Below are positions 13,901 through 26,695 of a stretch of 64,000 nt of DNA, in pieces (the stretch's first letter is position 1; every line of letters starts with the position of its first letter). The stretch comes from Theobroma cacao. Taxonomy: Eukaryota > Streptophyta > Magnoliopsida > Malvales > Malvaceae. Where the stretch lies: NCBI RefSeq assembly GCF_000208745.1, contig NC_030850.1, positions 31,335,674 to 31,399,673 of the forward strand, written 5' to 3'. The translations under genes and the position numbers were made by a program. Under the pieces are notes generated by a model. The model ran no database searches. It had not been told where the DNA came from and saw only the letters and a program-made list of their open reading frames with translations.

Positions 13901-14340
13901 ATGTTCCATAAGACCACATTCTTTTCCTGGGGTGTAGTAGATTTCTGAAAGGTTTGAAGGTAAGTACCACGTGGGGACAAGGCAGAAGCAGCAACATTGG
14001 GGATTTGGAAACATCTTATCTCTTTCAAGGTTCTGGAGTCGTAAACACTTGTAGAAGAATCAGATTTCGTCACCATAAGCCTAGAACCATCCTCACTAAA
14101 CTTGGCACTAGTGCAAGGAGCTTTTTCAAGCATAATTCCAGGTTGATTATTATTGTTGAATGGAGGCCCATTCCAGATAGAATATCCCTCCGGTTCTCGA
14201 ACTACACAAAAGGTCGGGGAGAAAACAAAAACAATGAGGATTAAGATAACAAATTAAATAGAGCTAAATTCTGAAGAGAAGCATGATTATTAACTACCTA
14301 AAATCTCCAAAGATGGTGAAGTTTCCACAGCTGCTGCCAT
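4978..14340 (-). CDS. EIF2A: Eukaryotic translation initiation factor 2A (eIF2A)
   Basis: Thirteen coding exons join in frame to 526 residues: 14340-14298, 14201-13844, 13585-13399, 9961-9727, 9611-9543, 8917-8816, 8699-8659, 6994-6861, 6080-6017, 5928-5832, 5762-5632, 5194-5172, 5074-4978. The protein starts MAAAVETSPSLEIL. Landmarks include KFSEDGSRLMV, WPSIQFSSYEAVACR, RWNPKGKFLCVAGFGNLPGD and SEWSYDGRYFMTATTAPR, all characteristic of the eIF2A WD40-like beta-propeller (roughly residues 1-430). A lysine-rich C-terminal tail contains NKKKREKQKEKK. eIF2A is a cytosolic, non-eIF2 protein implicated in alternative initiator-tRNA delivery. Length is close to plant homologues (about 510-530). 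A 5' UTR intron is likely (donor after 14883, acceptor before 14361). Introns are unusually long because of inserted transposons. Confidence 0.95.
7108..8283. mobile_element. Long-TIR (about 100 bp) non-autonomous DNA element, MULE-like, in an eIF2A intron
   Basis: The left end (7108-7214) and the reverse complement of the right end (8183-8283) align over about 100 bases. Shared blocks include AAATAAGCCCTCTA, CAAACTT and CTTATTTCAT/CCTATTTCAT. The 1.2-kb unit lies wholly inside the intron between the exons at 8699-8659 and 6994-6861. No ORF resembling a transposase is present. Long terminal inverted repeats suggest a Mutator-like or related foldback element. I did not see a clear 9-bp target duplication, so the family is uncertain. 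Confidence 0.6.
10317..13060 (+). mobile_element. Solo LTR, Ty3/gypsy Tekay/Del-like, inserted antisense in an eIF2A intron
   Basis: The segment begins TGTGAAATCCC and ends GGGATGTGACA, the TG...CA pattern with complementary CCC/GGG ends typical of plant chromovirus LTRs. It sits in the 3.4-kb intron between eIF2A exons 3 and 4, with opposite orientation. Internally it has a 63-66-bp tandem pair (11445-11573), a roughly 38-bp GGCCCTGATRTGGGG-type pair near 11690-11760 and several AGTATCGATACC motifs near 12040-12180. No coding domain is present, so it looks like a solo LTR. Flanking pentamers (GATTT and AGAAC) do not match, so the insertion is old or the ends are slightly misplaced. Confidence 0.6.
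11445..11573. repeat. 63/66-bp tandem duplication inside the solo LTR
   Basis: Two adjacent copies start with CCACTAAAATGATAATTAA and end with GTGACTATGAATT (11445-11507 and 11508-11573). They differ by a few substitutions and a 3-base indel. Confidence 0.8.
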
Positions 14341-14883
14341 TAGAGGCTTATCGAAGTATAACTGCAAAATCCAATGCCAGTAGCAATTCAAGAACAAACT
14401 TTTTCAAACAACTGAATTTCATTATTTATTGACAATAAGCAGAAAAAGGCATGCATTTTAACTCCATCATTGTTTCTTTGAAACAAAATCAAAATCAATC
14501 GTTCAATCACCACTTCGAAAACTAGATGAAAATGAGAAGAAAAAAAAACAACAGAAAAATTAACATCGAAAGCTAAGGCTCTATTCGGTCGTTGCTTTTT
14601 ACTTCAAAAGTTACGATAAAACAAAAAAAAAGGGTAAAAAAAAAGTAAAAAATGCAAAAAGAAGGGAAATTTATGCCATAATTATGAAAATAAACTTTGG
14701 GGAAAATATTGCAAATAAAAGAACACCAAAAATGGCATTCAAGATTTCATTTTTTTTCTTTTTTTCTCGCTATTTATTGCAAACTAAAACACGAACTTTG
14801 AGAAGCGGAGAAAAATACAGACCAGAGGAACAACGTGACGTCGTGTTGGGGGATCTGTGCAGCAGCCGCTGAAACTTTTTACC

Positions 14884-15906
14884 TGCGATTGAACTTGGCT
14901 CACTGCGTACTCCTGCTCCACCTTTGGGCTTTGGGAGTCAGCCTACAATTACTAGAGGCAAATGCATTGAAGAAGCGACATCGTTTTTGGTTATTTCTCC
15001 TGGCATTACTTTTTTTTTTTTGTTTTCGTTTTCCCTAAATACACCAAAAAAAAGGCATTAGGACACTGGACAATAACATAAGAATTGATTCTAGGTACGT
15101 ACGTTTGATAAATGATTACAACAGGGATAATTTCCAAATTTTTATTGCACTTGGATTAATATTATTTTCGTCACGTTATTCATTTTTTTTAAAAGAAAAA
15201 GAAATTGCAAGCCAACTACTAAACGTATGCGGTTCAATTCACTTAAATTACTTTTGTTTTTATGAGCCAGAAATACAGTAGAAAAAAAAAAGAGGAAACT
15301 ATAAACTTTTTATCATGGCTCTCCCATTCCTATCCGTTACTTATTAAAAACATAATTTGGATTTTTATTCACAATTTAATATTGTTTTTTAAATAAATTT
15401 TGAGATAAATGGAATGATACATGTCCACTTCTTAATGAAGTATGGTTGCAAGACAGCATATGTAAAGATCGAGAGATGGTTATTTCAGCTTCCTTAATGG
15501 TCAACCATTAATTTTAAATTCATTTAATCAGTGTGTGAGTGATAGTGAATGCCTAAAGAATATTCTACAAAAACAAAAAAATAAAACAACCCGGGTTATT
15601 TTGGCTCATAAATCATCATTATATATAGAGGAATTAAAGGGGAAGCCATACCCAAGAAGCAGAAGAACAGATTTTAGCAAAAAAATGTGATAAATGATAG
15701 TTGAAATGTAACAACATAACCAACAGTAATAAAACTTAATTTCAAAAACAATATAACAAATGGTCCAAAACTGCGCTCATCAGTAAAAGCAAAGCATCCA
15801 TTCTAAGCATAAACACTACAAGCTAATAAGACACAGGACCTGCCAGCATTCATCCAACTGATGTGCTTCTTTAGACAAAAACAACTCCAGATATCTATCA
15901 TAAAAT
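14884..15906. other. eIF2A 5' leader/promoter and eS4 3' UTR region
   Basis: From about 14884 to 14960 the minus strand likely holds the first, non-coding exon of eIF2A (donor CGCAG|GTAAAAAG just below 14883). The middle is A/T-rich with no gene. The last 200-250 bases before 15907 probably form the 3' UTR of the eS4 gene. Confidence 0.5.
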
Positions 15907-17926
<2,020 letters not shown>

Positions 17927-18010
17927 TTTGGGGGGATGCGGCTGTATCCGCTGAAAGCCTTTCTTGTATGAGGATGCGAGCAAGAGGGAGACAAAGCCCT
18001 AGCTTCGTTT

Positions 18011-18101
18011 TATGTATATATAGTGGCATTATAGGGGTTCAACCGACTTGGGTTGGACGGGCCGGATTGCCTTTACAACTTATTAAACTTGTTAGGCCCA
18101 A
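18011..18101 (-). promoter_or_regulatory. eS4 promoter: TATA-like element and site II motif
   Basis: Reading the minus strand, TTGGGCCTAAC (18091-18101 region) precedes a CTATATATACATA element (about 18011-18025) some 85-100 bases upstream of the ATG. GGGCC/TGGGCY site II motifs are common in plant ribosomal protein promoters. The role here is inferred from position. Confidence 0.5.
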
Positions 18102-20414
18102 CTCTTTTTCGTTTTTCCGTATTTAAATTAAAAACTTGTGTTTTTCAACACATTGTTTTCTTTTTCGATTTTGTATTTATATCTTGTAAATTGTAAATGA
18201 TATAGTAGCACATTAACCACTAAAATCAAAATTACAAAGTTTGGTTAAATATTGTAAATTAGTTAAAAAATAATCAATAATTACAGTTGAATTAGAACCT
18301 GCTGATAATAGATAACAGCTTGGGATGCGAATGTTTAATTAGTTCATCCAACAGGCAAGAAGAAACGTTTCTCATCAGCAAGTGTTTTCCAATTCTCCTA
18401 AAAATGCGATTTTACCAATTCCTATCTCAAATTATTTGCTCTTGACGGGAAACAACCTCAAATCTTCCCACCATGAGTGGCAGTAGCCATGGTTTTGTGG
18501 TAGGTTCTACTTTCTCACTCTGAAAGAGTCTTTGGAGAAACGATGGAACGGGAACAAAACCGGATGGCAGCGAGGGTGATGAATCTGATAAGAAACCAAC
18601 ACCAGGAACAGAGACATTAACAAATCTCTGCGAAATCGCAAACTTGATCCTCGCATGTGCAAATTTTGGTATTTTGTTGATGTCACTTCACACGGAACTT
18701 GTAATAATTTTAGAGGGAATATCGCATCTGATCTGCACTGGGAAACAAATTTGCCTTCTCTTTTTGTTGATATCATCCAAGGAGAAAAAGCTAACGCTAT
18801 TTTCCATGGGCACTGCTGAGTCCCTCTCTAGCATAAAAGCACTCTTTATATTTAGAAAAACCTGGTGGTGGATGTTCGGTAGATAGAAACACATATGAAG
18901 AAAGAAAACTGCACCTAGGCATATGCTCTGTTCCCTAAACTCATACCTACAGTTAACTGTTTAGTCTCAAAACTGATGCTGCTAGCATGGACTTCCACTA
19001 GTCGTCACAACCAAAAGGAGCAACAGCTACCAAAATTTTACTAGCTTTATTCATCCTCGTGAATGAATGCGACATACTATACTCACTAGAATTTGTACTG
19101 ATTCCGCAATGCTAATCTACCTGTTATTTCAGTCATTTGGCAGCTCGAGGTCACCCAATGCTATGCCCTCTATTGCATATGTATAAAAAAGAGTTATAAC
19201 TCCCCCGCCCCATCCATGAGTCCCTTTTTCCGGACGAGACAGGCAGATCCTTGTTAATTCCAAGACTATATTCTTAAAAAAGAAAGGTTGGTGTAATGGT
19301 TAAAGAATTGGACCTACAATGCAAGGCGTTATCACAATGACATGATATTTAATAAATACCATAAAAGAAGGCGTAATTGAATATGACAATCTCCAGTCTG
19401 CAAGCTCCCCTAGAAGTAAAGCTGACATATTTAACATAAGTACTCTCCTCTGTTTGAGCCTGACATCTAACTACATATTTGTAACATCTAGCAGGGAATT
19501 AGTCTAAAAGCTGTTCAAACATTTATCAAATTCTAGTCCTGATCAACTAAATCCAATTACAGGATTTTTCTTACATCTTGATTGAACAAAAGAAACATTA
19601 TCATTTTGTCAAGATTGTTCAAAATTTCAGTAATGTGATGGCTTCAAACTACCTACTACTAAAGTATTACTACTACAAAACTGAACTAAGAACTTCAGCA
19701 ACGCATCTCCATTTTATTGAATACATAAAAGTTATCCTCATTCAGTCATTCAGACCTAGAACATTCGCAAACATGGAAACTTAACCAAGCCTTATTACCA
19801 TGCCAAGAGCCTTACTCCATGTTCAAATTGTCCTTATAATTCCAGATTAAACATGATACAAACAGAGTCTGTATGATCATCATACAAAACATCACTAAAT
19901 CAAAGCAATTGAAAAATTACATTCAGAATGGCAATTTTAGTCACTTGTAATGGCCATAAATGGCATCTTGTCATATATTTTCACTTGAAAATGCAGCAAG
20001 AAACAACACTAGACCAATAGAACTTCTCCAGTTCCATATTTTGAATCTGGCATGCTTTAACAATTATGTGATCAGTGCCTTGATCATACACGAAAACCAC
20101 TATAAGCCAATTATTACTCAAGATTAAGCAATTTTCTATATAAATTAATTTAAGCTAAAAGCATTTGTGGCAACTTATAACTCCACACCATGCAAGTAAA
20201 ATGATAACTTTCTAATTCAAGTTCTCTGCTAAAGGGTGTTTGCGGAATGAGTAACAACAATCCTGCCTATAAACTTTTACTGTGGAGTTCACATACATAG
20301 TCTCAACCTAGCACTTGAGATGTTGTAAAGAGTTTGGCTAATGACTCAACTCCAGAATTAGTTAAGGATTTTTTCTTTAACCTTTCTATGACACCACCAT
20401 GATCATCCTTAATA

Positions 20415-20500
20415 CATGTATACATATGTATATGTATATATATGTATGTATGCATATGTGTATGTCTATGTATATACATACATATATATATATATATACA
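20415..20500. repeat. TATG/TA microsatellite
   Basis: Interrupted TATG, TACA and TA units make a near-palindromic low-complexity tract of about 85 bases. Open frames across it on both strands are artefacts of the repeat. Confidence 0.8.
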
Positions 20501-20536
20501 ACTTCTGATTACATTTCTCACTTCTCAAACATAGTT

Positions 20537-20655
20537 TCCAACCACAACTTCCCATACCTTCCTACTTTTACCCCTCATATCCAACCGCAACTTCCAGTAC
20601 CTTCCTACTTTTACCCGTTACATCCAATTACTACTTCCTACTTCCAGCACCTCCT
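20537..20655. repeat. 43-bp tandem repeat, two full and one partial copy
   Basis: Units start TCCAACC at 20537 and 20580 (43 bases apart), and a diverged partial third starts at 20623 (TCCAATTACTACTTCC). The first two share ACCTTCCTACTTTTACCC. Confidence 0.8.
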
Positions 20656-21230
20656 ACAACTGTCACTAATCCCATGTCTGCTCTAGTCCCCTTTCTGCCC
20701 TCTTTATCTCATTCCTACTAACTTAGTAGTTAGTTAATATAGTGATACAAATTCTCAGTTCCACCATCACAAACAGGTAATGATCTTGCAAAGCATAGCC
20801 TTGTATTAACACCCACACTAACATCTACAGTCCTACATAAAATACAACAAGACAAGAATATATATAACACGTCCCAATTCCAGTCTTAGCATGTAAAGAA
20901 TCAACCTCCTAACATTAAAAAAAAGTCGTACATAGTACTAATATGTTAATATCCCTACTGCATTGGTTGATCAGTCCTTTCCTAACCAAGCAACGAAACC
21001 ATCACCAACCATATAAACAGAAATAAACACACATGCCAGCTGAATATAAATATACATGTACATATTACGAACCAAACTGAAGGTCTAGAACCCATAAAAG
21101 TTAAAACTCCACCAATTTCAATAAATAACCAAAACCCAATTCAATTCAATTCATAGGAAAACAACCCATCATCCAAGTCTCATTACCAACATTCCATAGT
21201 CTGAGTTTTTTTTTTTTCCCACAAATTCTT

Positions 21231-21743
21231 TTAAATTGAAGAAAAAGAAGACTTAATTCTAAGCTTGCTTACTTTCCCATTAACGCAATCCAAACCACAT
21301 CCACACTGCGGACACTCATAAAAATTATCGATTGGAAAGCTTGCAGAGGCAATCCCCACAGAAAACTCCAGCTCGTCTCCATCTCTAGTAACCTCCACAA
21401 TATTCAACCACAAAAACAGGATCTTGACGCTTATTCCACTAAGGTCTCTGAGCCTGTTGTTGGAGATGTAGCCGCTGATTTTGGATTTGTATTTGAGTTG
21501 ATAAGATCCTTCCAGTGAGAAGCTACACGAACCGTCTAAGTAGGCATGGAATTGGCCCGTGGATTCGTCTAAATCGTACTTTACAACCCCTTTGGGGAGA
21601 ATGCCGACGGGGAAGTTGTAGCCTTGGAGGACTTCGTAGGCAGACGGTGTGTCGTCGGTGATGTTGAGGGGGAATAACGTGGCGAGTGATGATTGGATGA
21701 GGAGAAAGAGGGCTATGGAAATGGTGGTGAGATGGACAGCCAT
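21231..21743 (-). CDS. DUF538 family secreted protein, copy 1
   Basis: A single-exon frame of 170 residues. Residues 1-21 (MAVHLTTISIALFLLIQSSLA) form a hydrophobic signal peptide. The DUF538 core follows: SAYEVLQGYNFPVGILP (34-50), the STGQFHAYLDGSC strand region, the central VKILFLWLNI (106-115) and DGDELEFSVGIASASFPIDNF (121-141). A C-terminal cysteine cluster CPQCGCGLDC (144-153) is typical of the plant subgroup. DUF538 proteins are plant-specific, predicted beta-rich and similar to BPI-like folds; their biochemical role is unsettled and several are stress-induced. It is the first of three same-strand tandem copies and is most like the third copy in the central region. Arabidopsis relatives At4g02360/At4g02370 lie beside SAG21 and SEC15B. 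Confidence 0.92.
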   Translation of the reverse strand: MAVHLTTISIALFLLIQSSLATLFPLNITDDTPSAYEVLQGYNFPVGILPKGVVKYDLDESTGQFHAYLDGSCSFSLEGSYQLKYKSKISGYISNNRLRDLSGISVKILFLWLNIVEVTRDGDELEFSVGIASASFPIDNFYECPQCGCGLDCVNGKVSKLRIKSSFSSI

Positions 21744-22661
21744 TTCTTTCTTTTTTTTGCTTTTCGTTTCTCGGGAAAATGGTTTGAAGTTGTTTTACCG
21801 GGAAGCGTTTGTTTCGTTTTGTTTTGTTTAGCCAGCGACAGGAAAGAGGACGAAGAGAGACAGGGAAATCGGGCACGAAATGTCCACCGGAAGGAGTAGT
21901 CGACGGCGTTTTAAGGAGAGAATGCGGGAGTCGCAGGGTTTCGCCGTTTTGGTAAGGCGGTAAGGGGCACGTGGCACTTGATTGGATAGAGCGCGCTGTG
22001 GCAAACTTGTCAACTCAAAAAGGGGACAAATAGGGACACGGATTTTAAAGGTTTCTTGAAATGTGGTAGATGCCGTGGGGATTACAATTTTGTTGTCTGT
22101 CAAACCTATCCCTTTGGATTTTCTGGCTTCTATTTAAAAAAATAGATAATAATCACGTTCCTTGGCCCTTATCTATTGGCAGTAGTCATTAGATTACTTT
22201 CTTAATTTCATCCATCTACCATTTTTCTTAAATACAAATAGGTATAGATTTTTTTTTTTTATAATTGAGAGAGAGGATTTTAGATAAGAAATTATATATT
22301 AATTAATGAAATAAATACTCGAATGTATACAAATAGGTATAGATTATAAAGGAGATGAGCAAATTTTCATTATTTTTCTCATTGGGTTAATTGTAAAGAC
22401 CAAGAACGAGCTAAGAGATGAGAGGAAGAAGGAACCATAAAGGAAGGGAACCGGTCCAAGTTGATGTCGAACATCTAAACAAAATGCTTATAAAGTCGTT
22501 ATCGCTCATCCATGCAACAACCTTTGATTCGGCTGGACTTTGATAACCATCAATTAATAATATGATAACTAGTTCTCGTTAAAGGAAACACATAATCGAC
22601 AACTAACTCTTTTATTAATCCAAATGGGCAGAAACCTTAATCTCTTACTAAGCAAAGCTAA
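21744..22661. other. Intergenic spacer between DUF538 copies 1 and 2
   Basis: Holds the promoter and 5' UTR of copy 1 on its left and the 3' UTR of copy 2 on its right. No further gene is visible; opposing short ORFs near 21750-22100 lack any family match. Confidence 0.5.
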
Positions 22662-23183
22662 TTAAGCAGAGGATACCGGATGATTGGAGTTAATCTTTCT
22701 GCCAACAGTATCACAATCGAAGCCACATCCACAAGTCGGGCACTCGCTGAAATTATCAACAGAGAAGTCAGCAGAAGCTATCCCAACTGACAATTCGAGC
22801 TCGTCGTCGTCGCGGATCACTGACCGGATGTTGAGCCACAGAAACAGGACCTTAACTTTGATTCCACTCAAGCTGGTGAGCTTGTCTTTGGAAATCACCC
22901 CGGTTATAGTGGATTTGTATTTGAGCTCATAGGAGTCAATGGAAAAGGTGCAACTACCATTCAAATAGACCGAGAACTCGCCTGTGGAATTGTCTAGCTC
23001 GTAGCTTAATACCCCATTGGGAAGGAGACCTATGGGGAAGTCATATTCTTCCAGAACTTCATAAGCGGTTAGTGTATTGTCGCCGGAGGCAGAGGAGGAG
23101 GAGGAGGAGGAGGAGGAGATCAGAAAGAGAAGAATATAAGGGAGAAATGCAATTGAAGAAAAGGGTTTTGGGTGGAGAGACAT
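22662..23183 (-). CDS. DUF538 family secreted protein, copy 2
   Basis: A single-exon frame of 173 residues. The signal peptide (about residues 1-33) ends in a run of nine serines (23-31) encoded by an imperfect GGA/TCC microsatellite at about 23091-23118. The DUF538 core follows: TAYEVLEEYDFPIGLLP (39-55), STGEFSVYLNGSC, VKVLFLWLNI (110-119) and DDELELSVGIASADFSVDNF (126-145), then a cysteine cluster CPTCGCGFDC (148-157). The product is probably exported to the apoplast. A TATA-like TTTATATATATATACC (23257-23272, minus) lies about 75 bases upstream. The serine tract is likely to vary in length between alleles, since its repeat is a trinucleotide and changes would stay in frame. Confidence 0.92.
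   Translation of the reverse strand: MSLHPKPFSSIAFLPYILLFLISSSSSSSSSASGDNTLTAYEVLEEYDFPIGLLPNGVLSYELDNSTGEFSVYLNGSCTFSIDSYELKYKSTITGVISKDKLTSLSGIKVKVLFLWLNIRSVIRDDDELELSVGIASADFSVDNFSECPTCGCGFDCDTVGRKINSNHPVSSA
23091..23120. repeat. GGA microsatellite coding for polyserine
   Basis: An imperfect (GAG/GGA)n run inside the DUF538 copy 2 coding sequence, within the signal-peptide/junction region. Confidence 0.85.
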
Positions 23184-23968
23184 TTTCTGTTTGCTTTGGT
23201 GGTGCTTAGTCTTTGACTGTCTGGTTTAAGCTGAAGCTGGTTGTATGAAGTTGTTGGTATATATATATAAAGGGGATATGTGGGATTAAAAAAGGGAAGA
23301 AAGAATCGGATATTCCACTAGCTAAAACCTGCTATTGGACCCTTGAGTTAGTTGGCATTAACATGCCACTGGATGAAAAGCTTGCCCAAATCCCCAAATT
23401 TAGAGATCATCAATTTCCTACCCTTGAGAGCAATGTCATACAAGAAATGAGAGCATTTAGTAATTTTGCTTTTGTTCTCTCTTTATCCCAGAAGCACCTC
23501 TATTTACCATCTTTTTTATTTAGTAAATTTGCTTCTGTACTATACTGTTTTTTAACTCAAAAGGTCAGGCCCATATAAAAAGGGGTTTTTTCCCCTGTAA
23601 TGAGGATTCATGTATGAAGATGTTCTATGGTTTTCATAGGTATTTTCTTAATCGCATATTAAAATGTGTTAACATATGTATCAGGCCAATCTGTTAGCAT
23701 AGCATCATTCTAACAATTTTAGGGTTAAAGTTTAAAAGAAGAAAAAAGAAAGACAAGGAATTGATTCCAACAATAAAGGAGGTAGTTCATCACCCACCTT
23801 TTCATGAATATCCTTTATCCAAATCATGCATAGCATAGCCAACTGACCAAATTTATACTGGTCCTAAAAGTATTACTAGTAGCAGCGAAGATTTCCAAAG
23901 AGGCTGGAAACCAAAACATTAATCCCTAACAGGAACAGACAATTATTAATCATCTAGTCAGCACTGAC
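23184..23968. other. Intergenic spacer between DUF538 copies 2 and 3
   Basis: Carries the copy 2 promoter with a TATA element near 23257-23272 and the copy 3 3' UTR. No other gene is visible. Confidence 0.5.
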
Positions 23969-24433
23969 CTAAATAGAAGACACGAAACCATTCAACTGAT
24001 TACAGTAGAGTCCACACCCACACTGCGGAGACTCGAAAAAGTTGTCAATAGGGAAGCTGGCCGACGCAATCCCCACAGAGAATTCCAACTCGTCTCCATG
24101 ACGGCTCAGTTCAACGATATTAAGCCAGAAGAAGAGAACCTTAACGCTGACACCATTCAATTTCGTGATCCTGCCTCTGGAGATCACTCCTTGTATGGTG
24201 GACTTGTAACTCAGATCGTACGACTCGATGGGGAAGCTGCAGGTTCCGTTCAAATAAGCTGAAAACTCACCCGTGTCTCTGTTCAATTCGTAACCAATTA
24301 CGCCCTCGGGAAGGATGCCTATCGGGAAGTCGTACTGTTGAAGAACTTGATATGCGGATAGCTTCTCATCGGTTGAAGCAAATGAAGCGGGGAGCGAGAT
24401 TAGAATGAGGAGGATTACGCTTCGCAACGCCAT
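23969..24433 (-). CDS. DUF538 family secreted protein, copy 3
   Basis: A single-exon frame of 154 residues. The signal peptide is short (MALRSVILLILISLPASFAS, 1-20). The DUF538 core includes SAYQVLQQYDFPIGILP (26-42), DTGEFSAYLNGTCSFP (53-68), VKVLFFWLNI (97-106) and HGDELEFSVGIASASFPIDNF (112-132). The C-terminal cluster reads SPQCGCGLYC, so the first cysteine present in copies 1 and 2 is serine here; one predicted disulphide may differ. It is the shortest copy, with the tail cut to NQLNGFVSSI. It is nearest to SEC15B, as in the Arabidopsis order DUF538-SEC15B. Confidence 0.92.
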   Translation of the reverse strand: MALRSVILLILISLPASFASTDEKLSAYQVLQQYDFPIGILPEGVIGYELNRDTGEFSAYLNGTCSFPIESYDLSYKSTIQGVISRGRITKLNGVSVKVLFFWLNIVELSRHGDELEFSVGIASASFPIDNFFESPQCGCGLYCNQLNGFVSSI

Positions 24434-26695
24434 GGAGATCTTTCTTTCTTTGGGTTTGATTGAGGGGAGAATTTTGTTGTCAATGGAGATGAGGGAATTG
24501 GAAAATTAAAAGTAAAAAGGTCAAGATGAGGCTGCTCCCGAGCGCACGATCTATTAAACTGAGTAAGGGCGACCATTTCTTTTGTCAGGATGCTCATAAA
24601 AGATCTTAATTCAACGCAAATGAGTCCATCCTTCAAAAAAGAACAGAGCTGCCACGTGGCGATTGTTCTACCGTCTACCACCATCAAACGTTTTTAGTGT
24701 GCTCCTTTCCAGTACGGGTACGGGGTATACTTTTCTTAAGTTTAATCTTAATCTTAATAAACGAATCATGTTTCTCTTACCGAGCAGAAGTGGCCTATGT
24801 CTTCTCCCTGTTTGATCTGATTCTGAACTGACTCACTCTGCATACTTAAATTAGATGAACTATGGGCATAAACAGACTTGATTACGTCTGTGCAAATACA
24901 TGTGCACTGGTCAGCAGATGATGACCTTTCAAAATTACTAGTTCATTGTACAATCGACTCGCGCACCGGAAATAGACAAAAAGACCGTAGAAATATAACC
25001 TGGTGTCGGTGTAACCGCTAGATGGAAATTAGGTGAAGTCCTATGAGCTTTATTAGGTGTTTGATTAACAGAAGAAGAGAAAAGAACTTCATTAGGTGCT
25101 GAAGATTCTTTTCATCCGAAACAGAAAACAGGAAGAGCGGCATAAAAATAAACTACTAGGCTGATTGAGAAATTTTATGCCCAAGTATCACAGCCGGAAA
25201 TTATATTCTTTTACGAATTTCGAACCACCTATCCGTGCGGAAACCGGAAAGTGAGGCAGACGCAAACGCTTCCGCAGAGTAGGATACTGGCGTAGTACAT
25301 TTCTGCGAGGTAAAAACTTTTTAAGGAAATGTTCAACATGATTCTATACAATGCATGTTTTGGGCTCCGATGATTGAGGGAATTTTCTGTAGCAAAATTT
25401 CCCGCTTCCCCTGGATAATAAAATTCACAATTACAAACCCCACCCCCCCTCCCCCAAAAAAAATGTTAAGAGAGGGAGCAACACGTGAAATACGAAATAT
25501 CGGAGACAAATGGATACACCAGCTGAGATAAAAAGAAAATCCAGGTTTCCAGAGATTGTATTTGAGGAGTTCCGCTTGTTGACTAACAAAAAAGAACGCC
25601 ACAGATGAATGCCAGATTGATTGGGATGCCATGTGTTAGCCATATTCCATAGGAATATCTCCCACTGCAGAAGACACACTGGCAAGTTACAGTTCTCAAC
25701 GAATTACATCATCAGAATGTTCAATAATTGCAGTTCAAATAATGCCACCTTAACAACTGAACAAAATATTCTCCCGTTATTTCACTCCATGTCCCTCAAA
25801 ACCTTCTTTCTTTTAGTAGTAGATTATAATGATGCCGATATAACTCTATAACTATCATATTTCATGTGGTGTTTTTATTTTCTTGCTGACCGGCCCTCTC
25901 TTCCTCTCCTGCAGCCATCTACAACCTATCTAACCTTTATATCCAATTGAGCTCAGCATAAAAGCATGTTTGTGGTTGCCAAACAATATGACTTGCAACA
26001 ATACCACATTTAATTGCACACAAAACATTCAAATAAGATGAAATGATTATTCCATATAGTCTTCAAGACCAAGGATAGCGTCATTGTCTCAAATAAGAAT
26101 AAAAGTGATACCATCGCTATTATCTTCCATTGCTCTCAAATATAATCAACACCACAGCCAACCATCTATAACGTTAAACAACGAACCTAACCCCTGAAAT
26201 AAAAATTAAGTTTATCCCAATAAAAATGAATGTAGACACAAACATACATATAAATGCATATACATACGAGTATGTGTATGTACAACATATATACATCAGT
26301 AATCAGCCATTTCCTTTGGTGGTAGTAATAGATCAAGTATTGCCCCAATCTTATAGGAAGGCATCCCAACTGAACAAAAAAATTAAAGCAAGCAATGAAG
26401 ATAGCTTTTTACCTATAGACATATACCAAAGGGTGTTAATGCAATTGGTAAGAAAAAATTCACTCATGGCCCAAAAAGAATTTAATACAACTAATGGTAT
26501 GTATGCAAATGATACATACAAAACAAAATTTTCAATTCACATCTATTAATTTAATAAAACCAGAAGGAAAAAAAAACTGCTCTGCCTTCTCTGAAGCAAA
26601 TAAATTAGAAACAAACAACTAAGAAATGATGGCAATTGCAATCAACAAAGGGAAAAGGCAAAAGAACATAGACATACATACAGCTCCTAGACAAA
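24434..26695. other. Intergenic region between DUF538 copy 3 and SEC15B
   Basis: No gene is visible. It holds the upstream region of DUF538 copy 3, a C-run near 25441-25456, a TA/TG-rich tract near 26235-26305, and the likely SEC15B 3' UTR just below 26696. Confidence 0.5.

Larger units (their letters stand above)
18102..21230. other. 3.1-kb intergenic region without a recognisable gene
   Basis: No gene model holds up. A stretch at 18475-18885 has a partly open plus-strand frame with a stop soon after its ATG and matches nothing I recognise. The remainder is A/T-rich and contains a TA/TG-rich microsatellite (about 20415-20495) and a 43-bp tandem repeat (20537 onward). Confidence 0.5.

Noticed and set aside
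4978..14340. eIF2A as a fragmented pseudogene
   Set aside because: The scattered open pieces join at consensus GT/AG sites with matching phases across all 13 exons and no stop.
18475..18886. Possible plus-strand gene starting MSGSSHGFVV with an adjacent open frame
   Set aside because: The first frame stops after 16 codons, and the following frame matches no family I know and lacks a start context or supported splice sites.
19287..19335. tRNA-like A box (TGGTGTAATGG)
   Set aside because: No B box (GGTTCGANTCC) and no cloverleaf could be drawn from the following bases.
20303..20686. Opposing ORFs of 72 and 95 residues
   Set aside because: Both run through TA/TG microsatellite and a 43-bp tandem repeat and have no protein-like composition.
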